Of a stretch of 64,000 nt of DNA, positions 49,870 through 57,750 are shown piece after piece. The stretch spans positions 62,001 to 126,000 of the forward strand of contig DXHV01000073.1 in assembly GCA_019113165.1 (NCBI GenBank), given 5' to 3'. Source of the stretch: Candidatus Desulfovibrio intestinipullorum (GTDB lineage Bacteria; Desulfobacterota; Desulfovibrionia; Desulfovibrionales; Desulfovibrionaceae). Under the pieces are notes generated by a model that was given only the letters and a program-made list of their open reading frames with translations, was not told the origin of the DNA and did not search any database. The first letter of the stretch is position 1. Each line of letters starts with the position of its first letter. The translations under genes were made by a program, and so were the position numbers.

Positions 49870-49911
49870 GATTCCCTGTTCGGGACTTCACAAAAACGAG
49901 GGAGGCTTCTC

Positions 49912-50616
49912 ATGGCAGGTTTGGCGCATCCCGTACTGATCTCAACTGTCTGTAACATGGACACTATTGAGATAGGCGGCAAAACTATTGAATTTCAGCA
50001 CGTCTTCTACTCCTGGCTCTGCATGGCCATCTTGTTTGTTGCGGCCTGGCTGTGCAGAAGGCGTCTGACCATGGTTCCCGGCACGCTGCAGAACTTCTGG
50101 GAAGCTATCATCGAGACCCTGGAAAACTTTATCTGCTCCACCCTGGGCGATAAACACGGTCCCAAGTGGGTTCCCCTGCTGGCAGGTCTGTTCATTTATC
50201 TGCTGGGTTCCAACCTGATGGGCCTCATTCCCGGTTTCAATGCTCCTACCGCAAATCTGAATACAACAGTCAGCATGGCTCTGTTTGTATTCGTTCTCTA
50301 TAATATCGTCGGCATCTACATCTGGCATCACAACTACATCAAGCAGTTCCTGGGCGTCTCCAAGTGGCTCATCCCTCTGATGCTGCCCCTGGAAATCGTT
50401 TCGCACATTTCTCGTCCGGTCTCTCTCTCCCTCCGTCTATTCGGTAACATCCGCGGCGAAGAAATCGTGCTCATTCTCTTCTTCATCATGGCACCTGTCA
50501 TTGCCACGATCCCTGTCTACGCCCTGTTCCTGCTTGCCAAGTTCATGCAGGCCCTGGTCTTCTTCCTGCTGACCATGTTCTACCTCAAGGGTGCCATTGA
50601 AGGTCCCGAACATTAA
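49912..50616 (+). CDS. atpB: ATP synthase F0 subunit a
   Basis: The 234-residue subunit a forms the proton path next to the c-ring. Five to six hydrophobic segments are present, with the conserved arginine in [13 protein letters not shown] and the family segments NLMGLIPGF and the C-terminal [21 protein letters not shown] precedes the ATG. The b, delta and F1 genes are not in this window: the operon carries only atpZ-atpI-atpB-atpE, and the others must lie elsewhere, a split arrangement also known in Desulfovibrio. Confidence 0.95.
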   Translation: MAGLAHPVLISTVCNMDTIEIGGKTIEFQHVFYSWLCMAILFVAAWLCRRRLTMVPGTLQNFWEAIIETLENFICSTLGDKHGPKWVPLLAGLFIYLLGSNLMGLIPGFNAPTANLNTTVSMALFVFVLYNIVGIYIWHHNYIKQFLGVSKWLIPLMLPLEIVSHISRPVSLSLRLFGNIRGEEIVLILFFIMAPVIATIPVYALFLLAKFMQALVFFLLTMFYLKGAIEGPEH

Positions 50617-50688
50617 ATCGACACCAACTCTACGGGGAATGGCCGACGTTTTCGGCCCAACCATATACAACCTCGCAAGGAGCATTCC

Positions 50689-51018
50689 ATGCGCAAATTC
50701 TTTCTCGTCGCTCTGAACCTCATTGGCATGATGGCTATGGCCACAATGGCTTTCGCCGCTCCCGCTACCCTTGACGCCGCCGGTCTCGGCAGCACCTGCG
50801 TGGCTGCTGCTCTCGGTATCGGCATCGCTGCCTTTGGCTGTGGCATCGGCATGGGCCTTGGCCTCCGCGGCGCTTGCGACGGCGTTGCCCGCAATCCTGA
50901 AGTGAGCGGCAAAATCACCGGTACCATGATTCTTGCCTTCGCATTCATCGAATCTCTGGCCATTTACGCCCTGGTTATCAGCTTCATCCTGCTGTACGCC
51001 AACCCCTACGTCGGCTAG
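50689..51018 (+). CDS. atpE: ATP synthase F0 subunit c
   Basis: The 109-residue subunit c has an N-terminal signal-like segment (residues 1-24, ending AFAA), then two membrane helices joined by the polar loop RGACDGVARNPEV. The ion-binding carboxylate is Glu88 in AFIESLAIYALV. The Ser89 and Tyr93 of sodium-type rings are present, but the sodium-ring glutamine position is Met55 and the proline is Cys51, so proton coupling is more likely. GCAAGGAG precedes the ATG. A signal-like leader on subunit c is common in this lineage. Confidence 0.95.
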   Translation: MRKFFLVALNLIGMMAMATMAFAAPATLDAAGLGSTCVAAALGIGIAAFGCGIGMGLGLRGACDGVARNPEVSGKITGTMILAFAFIESLAIYALVISFILLYANPYVG

Positions 51019-51036
51019 TACAACAAGACCATATTT

Positions 51037-51060
51037 CAGGATGAGCACCCGTTCATCCTG
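51037..51060 (+). terminator. Hairpin after atpE
   Basis: CAGGATGA (51037-51044) pairs with TCATCCTG (51053-51060) over an 8-base loop. It is followed by the stronger terminator at 51070 and may protect the atp mRNA 3' end. Confidence 0.55.
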
Positions 51061-51069
51061 ACAAAGTAC

Positions 51070-51108
51070 AAAAGGGAGAAAGGAAGCCTCATTCCTCTCT
51101 CCCTTTTT
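51070..51108 (+). terminator. Rho-independent terminator of atp genes
   Basis: AAAAGGGAGA...AGGAA pairs with TTCC...TCTCCC and is followed by TTTTT. It lies 50 bp after the atpE stop. Confidence 0.8.
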
Positions 51109-51688
51109 CATTTCCTCTGCCTGGAGCTCTCTGTCTGAGTCCTGGCATTCCCTTTCACAAGTCCGGCGCAAGCCAGGAGGGACAGCCCCTGCCCCGTGCA
51201 CGGCAGAAATTTCGGAGGACAGGAACACAGGAAAGAGCCTGGACCGTGTCCTCACCGTCTCCACAAACCTTACTTAAGCCTTACTCCAGAGAGACGAGCA
51301 TCGAACGTGCTCCCCTGGACTGATTTTCCCAACGCGCACGACAAGCCCGCAGGAAGGCCGTGTGGCAGCCACTGCCGCTCTTTCATCCCCTTGTCCGCCT
51401 GCAGCACCCTTGTCTGCACGTACCTTGTCCGTGCAGAAGGAAGCTTTGCCGATCCCCGAGAACAGGCTCTCCTGACTGGCCTCGCTGCCCCGGGGACCTG
51501 ACGTCCCCTTCCCCTGTTCTGCCGTAATTGTTCTTCAGACCCTCTGTACTTTTCTGCAGGATATGCGCTTTGTTCCAAGTTTCACATTGCCCCGTCCTGC
51601 ATTGTCTGTAAAAGAAGAGTATCTTGAGTGCCTTGGTACTGAATAAAGAGCCTTTCTCCGAATTGTGCGATATGCTACACAAAATTTG

Positions 51689-51795
51689 TTTTCACAAGCT
51701 TCCTTCGCTCACTGCAAGCCCTGAATTTTTGTTTGTGAAAGTCTTGTGTCTTGCTCTTTCTTCACGTATTATTCTTCCGTCAAATTTTCACAAGC
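51689..51795 (+). promoter_or_regulatory. rex promoter with repeated Rex-like half-sites
   Basis: TTTTCACAAGC occurs twice, at 51689-51699 and 51785-51795, 96 bp apart (about nine helical turns). An inverted TTGTGAA half-site lies at 51733-51739, directly before a promoter TTGTGT (51744-51749)-17 bp-TATTAT (51767-51772). The half-sites match the two arms of the Rex operator but no full 18-mer is present. Autoregulation of rex is plausible. Confidence 0.45.
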
Positions 51796-51840
51796 AAAAT
51801 TTCGCGTCTTCGCATCCCTATTATCCCCAAGCTGGTACTT

Positions 51841-52491
51841 ATGGACACTCCTCCAAAAACTTCACGCATTCCCAGAGCTACAATCCAGCGCTTGGCAACC
51901 TATATTCAGGTACTGGAAAATTTGGCGCGTGACGGGACTGAAATCATCTCCTCCACGCCCCTGGCGGAAGCCTGCGGGGTCAATGGTTCACAGATCCGCA
52001 AGGATCTTGCCTATTTCGGCGAATTCGGCATCCGTGGTGTCGGATACAATGTCACCTCCCTCATTGCCGCCATTACCTCCGCACTTGATGTCAATCGCGA
52101 GTGGCGCATGGCCCTCATCGGTGTCGGCAATCTCGGCAAGGCTCTTCTGAATCACTCGGACTTCAGGGAACGCGGATTCAATATTGTCTCCATCTTCGAC
52201 TGCGACCCCTTCAAGATCGGCGAAGTCATTCACGGACTTGAAGTGCACTGCACCAAGGACATGCCAACCATCGTTGCCGAAAACAACATTGAAATCGGCA
52301 TTATCACGACGCCCCCGGAACGCGCCCAGCGTGCGGCCACCCATCTGATGAATGCAGGCATCACCTCCATTCTCAACTTTGCCTCGGCTCGCATCAAGGT
52401 GCCGGAACACGTCAACGTGGAGTACGTCGACTTCTTCCACCATCTCTACGCGCTGGCTTTCAATCAGAACAGATACTTTGCCAAGCAGTGA
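51841..52491 (+). CDS. rex: Redox-sensing transcriptional repressor Rex
   Basis: The 216-residue repressor has an N-terminal winged-helix domain (about residues 12-65, with PRATIQRLATYIQVLE and GVNGSQIRKDLAYFGEFG) and a Rossmann NADH-binding domain (GVGNLG at 94-99) ending in VDFFHHLYALAF. It binds DNA at low NADH/NAD and leaves it when NADH rises. I chose ATG 51841, where the family start aligns; no strong ribosome site is visible. The nearby atp genes have a Rex operator. Confidence 0.95.
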   Translation: MDTPPKTSRIPRATIQRLATYIQVLENLARDGTEIISSTPLAEACGVNGSQIRKDLAYFGEFGIRGVGYNVTSLIAAITSALDVNREWRMALIGVGNLGKALLNHSDFRERGFNIVSIFDCDPFKIGEVIHGLEVHCTKDMPTIVAENNIEIGIITTPPERAQRAATHLMNAGITSILNFASARIKVPEHVNVEYVDFFHHLYALAFNQNRYFAKQ

Positions 52492-52517
52492 CGTCCCTTG
52501 AGTACACATTCTTCCCT

Positions 52518-52555
52518 TGAGGCCCCTGACCTTTGCACAAAAGGCAGGGGCCTTT
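52518..52555 (+). terminator. Rho-independent terminator of rex
   Basis: AGGCCCCTG(a)CCTTT pairs with AAAGG(c)AGGGGCCTTT, 27 bp after the rex stop and 16 bp before cobS. Confidence 0.85.
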
Positions 52556-52571
52556 GCCATCGGAGCCTCTC

Positions 52572-53339
52572 ATGCGTTTTGTGCGCCACTTTCTGGATGC
52601 CCTGAGCTTCTTTACCTGTCTTGTTCCTGCCCGCATGGTCAGTGGCTCCTCCCTTGCCCAGTGTGCCCCCTTCCTCTTTCCCTGCGGTCTGGTCCTGGGA
52701 AGTGCTGCAAGCCTTGGTGCGGCCCTTGCCCTGGCCTTTCTCGACGGCCACGCCCTGCCCTGTCCCCTGCCCGCCCTTGTGGCGGCCCTGGTCTGGCTTG
52801 TGGCGGAAATTCTTCTTTCTCGCGGCCTGCACTGGGATGCCGTGGCCGACATGGCCGATGCCCTGGGCAGCTACAGGGAAGGTGAAGCCTTCAGGGCTGT
52901 ACTCAAGGACAGCAGGCTTGGCACCTTTGGCGCCCTGGCCCTGATTGTAGTCTTTGCCGGCCAGTTCCTGGCCCTGGCCGGTCATCTGACCCAGGGACAG
53001 TGGCTTGTGCTCATCCTGGCGCCAGCCTGGGGCAAGAACACGGCCTTCTGGCTGCTCTCTCTGGCACAGCCCTACGACCGCCGATCCCTGGGCGGCAAGT
53101 TTGCCGAGGCCGGCAGCAGGCAGAACATGGCGCTCTGCCTCTTCCTGACTCTCTGCTCCCTCCTTGCCCTTTTCTGCAGCGGCATCTCTCTGACAGGCCT
53201 AGCCATGCTCTGCCTCTTCCAGGCCCTGCTGATTGGCAAATTTGTGTTCTGGAGCCGCCATTACGGCGGCTACTCCGGCGACTTCATTGGAGCCCTCATG
53301 GAAACAGGCCAGTGTCTGTGCCTTGTCTGCACCCTGTAA
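52572..53339 (+). CDS. cobS: Adenosylcobinamide-GDP ribazoletransferase
   Basis: The 255-residue CobS is a multi-helix membrane protein that joins adenosylcobinamide-GDP and alpha-ribazole to give cobalamin, the last assembly step. It shows the N-terminal LDALSFFT, the RGLHWDAVADMADALGS motif (usually GLHxDGxADxADGLG, so slightly variant), the RLGTFG segment and a GGYSGD end. About six hydrophobic segments are visible. It follows the rex terminator, so it needs its own promoter or read-through. Confidence 0.88.
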   Translation: MRFVRHFLDALSFFTCLVPARMVSGSSLAQCAPFLFPCGLVLGSAASLGAALALAFLDGHALPCPLPALVAALVWLVAEILLSRGLHWDAVADMADALGSYREGEAFRAVLKDSRLGTFGALALIVVFAGQFLALAGHLTQGQWLVLILAPAWGKNTAFWLLSLAQPYDRRSLGGKFAEAGSRQNMALCLFLTLCSLLALFCSGISLTGLAMLCLFQALLIGKFVFWSRHYGGYSGDFIGALMETGQCLCLVCTL

Positions 53340-53390
53340 GTACAAGCCTTTCCTGACGTCCAGACGCCGTAACGCCAGATTTTGCACGAA

Positions 53391-53439
53391 AAAAGCTCCC
53401 GCCTTCCAGGAACACATCCTGGAATAACGGGAGCTTTTG
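53391..53439. terminator. Bidirectional terminator cobS / holB-like
   Basis: AAAAGCTCCCG pairs with CGGGAGCTTTT, with an inner stem TTCCAGGA/TCCTGGAA. A and T runs flank both sides, so it can end both convergent transcripts. Confidence 0.85.
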
Positions 53440-53469
53440 TCGTCTTGCATGTGTTTTGCCAGGGGGCTT

Positions 53470-54381
53470 TCAGACCTGTCTGCCCGAAGCCTCGGCGACC
53501 AGCAGGTAGATCCTGGTCATGAGGGCATCTATGACCCTGCCCGGCGTTATCTGCCCGGCTATCTTGCCCTGGGCGTCATTGAGCCAGCGGGACACATTGA
53601 CCTGATGCAGGGGCGGGAGCAGGACAAGCAGGCTGTCCACGCCCTCCTCTCCTGCTCTGCCAGCCATGACCCGCATGAGGGACTTCTGCAGGATAGAGAT
53701 AATGAGCTGAGCCTGGGCCGCATCAAAGCTCTTCTGCGATGTGCGGCTCATCAGGCGCCTGCCTGTGCGCAGAAACTCCTGCACGTCACTGGCAAGCTCT
53801 CCGCGAGCCGCGCTCTCTTCCTCGGCCTCCGGATCCGGCCAGGGCAGAATGAGACAGTGCGAACGGGACACCAGGGTGGGCAGAAGCTGTTCCCGCTGCG
53901 CTGCCAGCAGCACAAAGACGGTTGTCTGCGAAGGTTCTTCCAGAGCCTTGAGCAGGGCATTGGCCGACTCGCTGCGGTTGCGTTCAAGCCCCATGAGCAG
54001 CACGACCCGCAGGCCGGCTCCGTGGGGCGGATCCTTGAGCAGCCCCTTGAGTTCGCGGACATTTTTGATGGACAGCGCCCGTATGGGGCCAGGAGCCTCC
54101 TCGTCCTGCTTGTTGGAGATCCTGCCGTCATAGGCAGGCACGTCCAGATGCTCCTGCCTGGCTATCAGGCTGCAGGTCTCGCACTCAAGACAGGGCCTGC
54201 CCAGCTCCCTTGCTTCAGGACAGTTGCAGCGGCAGGCCCAGTAGCGTGCGGCTGCCAGCCGCTGGGGTTCGCTGCCGCCGTCCAGAAGAAGTACCTGCGG
54301 CGGCATGCTGCCCAGCATGTCCAGCCTGGCCTTCAGGCCCGTAAAGGCTGGCGTGTCCAGTTCGGGGAAGAGCGGCTCCAT
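53470..54381 (-). CDS. holB: DNA polymerase III delta'-like clamp-loader subunit
   Basis: The 303-residue protein resembles the delta' subunit of the clamp loader. It has a zinc-binding cysteine group (CNCPEARELGRPCLECETC) in the N-terminal third, the KNVRELKGLLKDPP segment and the sensor region SANALLKALEEPSQTTVFVLL. The Walker A loop is not recognisable (LLLDGGSEPQRL), as expected for delta', which does not hydrolyse ATP. I chose ATG 54381, just after purA; a TTG at 54426 would overlap purA. It probably works with DnaX. Confidence 0.8.
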   Translation of the reverse strand: MEPLFPELDTPAFTGLKARLDMLGSMPPQVLLLDGGSEPQRLAAARYWACRCNCPEARELGRPCLECETCSLIARQEHLDVPAYDGRISNKQDEEAPGPIRALSIKNVRELKGLLKDPPHGAGLRVVLLMGLERNRSESANALLKALEEPSQTTVFVLLAAQREQLLPTLVSRSHCLILPWPDPEAEEESAARGELASDVQEFLRTGRRLMSRTSQKSFDAAQAQLIISILQKSLMRVMAGRAGEEGVDSLLVLLPPLHQVNVSRWLNDAQGKIAGQITPGRVIDALMTRIYLLVAEASGRQV

Positions 54382-54391
54382 GCCCGTGCCA

Positions 54392-55669
54392 TCAGCAGAG
54401 AATGGTCTGATCGCGGTCCGGGCCAACGGAAACGTAGGTAATGCGCACCTGGGTCAGGGCTTCCAGACGCTGGATGTACTTCTGCACATTGTAGGGCAGA
54501 GCCTCGAAGTGCTTGCAGGAGGAAATGTCTTCGGTAAAACCGGGCAGCTCCTCGTACACGGGTGTCACTTCGGCCAGGGCATTTTCTCCCTGCGGCGGAT
54601 ATTCGATGCGGTGGCCCTTGTACATGTAGTCCACGCAAATCTTCAGCACCGGGAGGTTGCGCAGCACGTCGATCTTGGTCAGGGCAATCTGGGTGAGACC
54701 GCACAGACGGGCGGATTCGCGCAGCACCACGGCATCCAGCCAGCCACAGCGGCGCGGACGGCCGGTGGTGGCACCAAATTCATGGCCCTGCTCGCGCAGG
54801 AAGTCGCCGGTGGCGTCATCCAGCTCGGTGGGGAAGGGACCGGCGCCCACGCGTGTCGTATAGGCCTTGGCAATGCCAATGACCTGCTGCAGGTAGTTGG
54901 GGCCGATGCCCGTGCCCGTGGAGGCGCAGCCGGAAATGGTGTTGGAGGAGGTCACAAAGGGATAGGTGCCGTGATCCACGTCCAGGTGCACGCCCTGGGC
55001 GCCTTCCCAGAGGATGTTCTTGCCCATGCGCACGGATTCCTGGATCACACCGGACACGTCGGTGAGATAGGGGGTGATCTGCGGCGCAATGGCCAGCACC
55101 TGATCGATGATGGCCTCGGCATCCAGGGGCTCTGCCTTGTAGAGGTCTCTGAGCAGGACGTTCTTCTCGACCAGGGCGGCGCGAATCTTGGTGCGCACAA
55201 GGTCGGGGTTGGTCAGATCGCTTGCGCGCAGACCGATGCGGGCCACCTTGTCCTCATAGCAGGGACCAATGCCACGGCCCGTGGTACCGATCTTGCCGCC
55301 GGCCTTGTAGGCTTCGCGGGCTTTGTCCAGGGCCACGTGATAGGGAAGGATGAGATGTGTCTTATGGCTGATACCGAGACGTCTCGGGGCAACATCAATG
55401 CCATTTTCCTTGAGTCCCTCTATTTCCTGCAGAAAGACGAAGGGATCCAGGACAACACCGTTTCCGATCAGGCACATCTTGCCAGGATGCAGAATTCCCG
55501 AGGGAATTGTGTGCAGGATGGTGAGATTGCCGTTGACAGCAATGGTGTGGCCCGCATTATTGCCGCCCTGGAAGCGGACAACCACGTCGCTTGTGGCACT
55601 CAGCATATCGACAATCTTGCCTTTGCCTTCGTCCCCCCACTGGGCACCAATGATTACAGTATTTGCCAT
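54392..55669 (-). CDS. purA: Adenylosuccinate synthetase
   Basis: The 425-residue PurA makes adenylosuccinate from IMP and aspartate with GTP. It shows the P-loop [11 protein letters not shown] at the start, the [10 protein letters not shown] segment, [14 protein letters not shown] and [22 protein letters not shown]. Length is normal. AAGGTGG precedes the ATG. It is followed by the clamp-loader gene, 10 bp downstream. It complements purN and the AICAR transformylase in this window. Confidence 0.97.
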   Translation of the reverse strand: MANTVIIGAQWGDEGKGKIVDMLSATSDVVVRFQGGNNAGHTIAVNGNLTILHTIPSGILHPGKMCLIGNGVVLDPFVFLQEIEGLKENGIDVAPRRLGISHKTHLILPYHVALDKAREAYKAGGKIGTTGRGIGPCYEDKVARIGLRASDLTNPDLVRTKIRAALVEKNVLLRDLYKAEPLDAEAIIDQVLAIAPQITPYLTDVSGVIQESVRMGKNILWEGAQGVHLDVDHGTYPFVTSSNTISGCASTGTGIGPNYLQQVIGIAKAYTTRVGAGPFPTELDDATGDFLREQGHEFGATTGRPRRCGWLDAVVLRESARLCGLTQIALTKIDVLRNLPVLKICVDYMYKGHRIEYPPQGENALAEVTPVYEELPGFTEDISSCKHFEALPYNVQKYIQRLEALTQVRITYVSVGPDRDQTILC

Positions 55670-55752
55670 AATTCCACCTTAGATAAACAAAAATTGCCAG
55701 TCCTGATGTCCTGGATATATGCAATGTCTGCCAGACGGACGATGCACAAGAG

Positions 55753-56094
55753 CTATTTGTCGCGCTCCTCATCGGCAAGCGGCTCAAAGGGCAAGACAGC
55801 GCATGGACCCTTGCGTACGGGTTCGGCAGGCTGCTTCCAGGCAGGCTTCCTGCTGCCGAACATGCCGCCCCTCTGCTCCTGTTCCATGCGGGCCTGCTGG
55901 CTCCAGTGGTAATTAAAGAGCTGGTTCTTCATGTGCTTTGCCTGAATGAGGCAGAAGACCAGGGCTGCACGCTCCCACTCTCTGGTGGGTTCAAACTGGT
56001 ACACCTGCTGAGCATACTTGTTCCACAAATACATCAAGGATGCTTCGTCCAGGCTGTCCAGCTGTTCAGCCATTTTTAGCAGTAACTTTTCCAT
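55753..56094 (-). CDS. Conserved hypothetical protein
   Basis: The 113-residue soluble protein is helical in its first half (EKLLLKMAEQLDSLDEASLMYLWNKYA, then an FEPTREWERAALVFCLIQAKHMKNQ segment) and ends in a Pro/Lys/Arg-rich tail. No catalytic motif is visible. It lies 83 bp upstream of purA on the same strand and directly downstream of a small unknown ORF. It resembles proteins conserved in Desulfovibrio only by general look; I do not name a family. Confidence 0.6.
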   Translation of the reverse strand: MEKLLLKMAEQLDSLDEASLMYLWNKYAQQVYQFEPTREWERAALVFCLIQAKHMKNQLFNYHWSQQARMEQEQRGGMFGSRKPAWKQPAEPVRKGPCAVLPFEPLADEERDK

Positions 56095-56109
56095 GAGCCG
56101 TCTGCATCC

Positions 56110-56364
56110 TCAACAGGAAGAAGGCCTTGTGCCCGTCACGACACAAAAAACCGTGTGTTCCTGAACGAGAATGCTTTCTCCTTGCATCATTTGTTGACAA
56201 AGGGCCTGCAGGACAGTCCTGTCCCAAGAGCCCTTGTCTGGAAGCACAGGGGTTCCTGTACACGGCAGGCCGCGCATGCGCACCTGTGTCTTAAGCAAAA
56301 TACGTTCATTTGCAACTGCTGACAAGTCCGAAAAATCCAATACCTCATTGCAATTTGCTGTCAT
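56110..56364 (-). CDS. Small hypothetical protein
   Basis: The 84-residue frame has GGAG only 4 bases before ATG 56364 and a further GGAGG upstream. It ends 15 bp before the next minus-strand gene, giving an operon-like layout. The sequence is soluble and Gln/Val/Leu-rich (VLQALCQQMMQGESILVQEHTVFCVV). The larger frame starting at 56493 lacks a site and overlaps the divergent gene. It is not a family I know; it could be chance. Confidence 0.45.
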   Translation of the reverse strand: MTANCNEVLDFSDLSAVANERILLKTQVRMRGLPCTGTPVLPDKGSWDRTVLQALCQQMMQGESILVQEHTVFCVVTGTRPSSC

Positions 56365-56455
56365 TCCACTCCACAGCCTCCGTTCCCAGAAAAGACTGGC
56401 AGAACAGGGGCGTGTATGGTAGCAACAGGGCCGTAACATTCGCCAGGGAGGCACT

Positions 56456-57733
56456 ATGTCCGATCTCAAATCCATGTATAAAACCATTGTCAAGGAAACC
56501 TATCCCGACACGCTGACCATCACGCTTGGCGATCAGACTCTTGTCTATCACAAGCGCCAGTGGGACATCGGCGGAGAAATGAAGGGACTCAGGTACGGCG
56601 AGAATCCCGATCAGCCCGCAGCCCTGTATCAGCTGGCCGAAGGCAAGCTCACGCTGGGCGGCATCAGCTGGCGCGGCCCCGAGCACAGCCTGGTCTCTGC
56701 CCTGACCGAAAAGCAGATGATTCAGGCCGGCAAGCACCCCGGCAAGACCAATCTGACCGACGTGGACAACGGCGCCAACATCCTGCAATACCTCACAGAC
56801 AAGGCCGCAGCGCTCATCATCAAGCACAACAACCCCTGCGGAGCCGCCTGGTCCGATGACGGCGTGGGCAAGGCCCTGGAAAAGGCCTTCTGGTGTGACC
56901 GCATTGCCGCCTTCGGCGGTGCCGTTGTCGTCAACCGCCCCTTTACAAAGGAAGCCGCCGAGCTTGTGGCTGCCAACTACTTTGAAGTCGTGGCTGCCCC
57001 TGCCTTCGAAGAAGGCACAGTGGAAATTCTGAAGGGGCGCAAGAATCTGCGCATCATGGAGCTGCCCGGCCTGGCCTGCCTTGAAGAGCTGACCAGATCC
57101 GCCTTCCTGGACATCAAGTGTCTGGCCGACGGCGGTCTGGTGGTGCAGAAATCCTTCCAGAACCGCATCCTTGCCAATACGGACTTCATCCCCGCCCAGG
57201 CCACGGACAAGAACGGCACCACCTACATTGCCCGCAGTCCTTCCAAACAGGAGCTGGACGATCTGCGCTTTGCCTGGGCAGTGGAAGCGGGTGTAACCTC
57301 CAATTCCGTGATCTTTGCCCGCAACGGCGCCACCACAGCCATCGGCACGGGCGAGCAGGATCGCGTGGGCTGCGTGGAACTGGCCATCTACAAGGCCTAC
57401 CACAAGCATGAAGACGTGCTCTCCTTCACCAAGCACGGCCTGACCCTGTACGAACTCAAGGAAAAGGCCAAGACCGATGCGGACATGGCCGCCAGACTGC
57501 AGGACATCGAGGCCCAGGCCAGGGAAGAACACGGCGGTCTCACAGGCTCCGTCCTCATTTCCGACGGCTTCTTCCCCTTCCGCGACGGCGTGGACGTGGC
57601 CATGGCCGAAGGCATCACGGCCATCGGACAGCCCGGCGGATCCCTGCGTGACTGGGAAGTCATCAAGGCCGTGAACGAGCACAGCCCCCAGGTGGCCATG
57701 GTGTTCACGGGACAGCGTTCCTTCAAGCACTAG
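56456..57733 (+). CDS. Stand-alone AICAR transformylase (PurH C-domain type)
   Basis: The 425-residue protein carries the formyltransferase half of PurH only. It has IIKHNNPCGAA with the catalytic Lys-His, GVTSNSVIFARNG, RVGCVELAIYKA and SDGFFPFRDGVDVAM...IGQPGGSLRD. The usual N-terminal IMP cyclohydrolase domain is absent; the first 40 residues are a short lead. It should make FAICAR from AICAR and 10-formyl-THF, and IMP cyclohydrolase must be encoded elsewhere. GGGAGG lies just before the ATG. Confidence 0.85.
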   Translation: MSDLKSMYKTIVKETYPDTLTITLGDQTLVYHKRQWDIGGEMKGLRYGENPDQPAALYQLAEGKLTLGGISWRGPEHSLVSALTEKQMIQAGKHPGKTNLTDVDNGANILQYLTDKAAALIIKHNNPCGAAWSDDGVGKALEKAFWCDRIAAFGGAVVVNRPFTKEAAELVAANYFEVVAAPAFEEGTVEILKGRKNLRIMELPGLACLEELTRSAFLDIKCLADGGLVVQKSFQNRILANTDFIPAQATDKNGTTYIARSPSKQELDDLRFAWAVEAGVTSNSVIFARNGATTAIGTGEQDRVGCVELAIYKAYHKHEDVLSFTKHGLTLYELKEKAKTDADMAARLQDIEAQAREEHGGLTGSVLISDGFFPFRDGVDVAMAEGITAIGQPGGSLRDWEVIKAVNEHSPQVAMVFTGQRSFKH

Positions 57734-57750
57734 GCCCGGAATCACACGCA

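Larger units (their letters stand above)
51019..51840. other. Intergenic atpE/rex
   Basis: No gene is supported in these 822 bp. It holds a hairpin at 51037-51060, a terminator at 51070-51108, and an AT-rich rex leader with a promoter and repeated Rex-like half-sites at 51689-51795. The middle part (51120-51620) shows no signal I can name. Confidence 0.55.
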
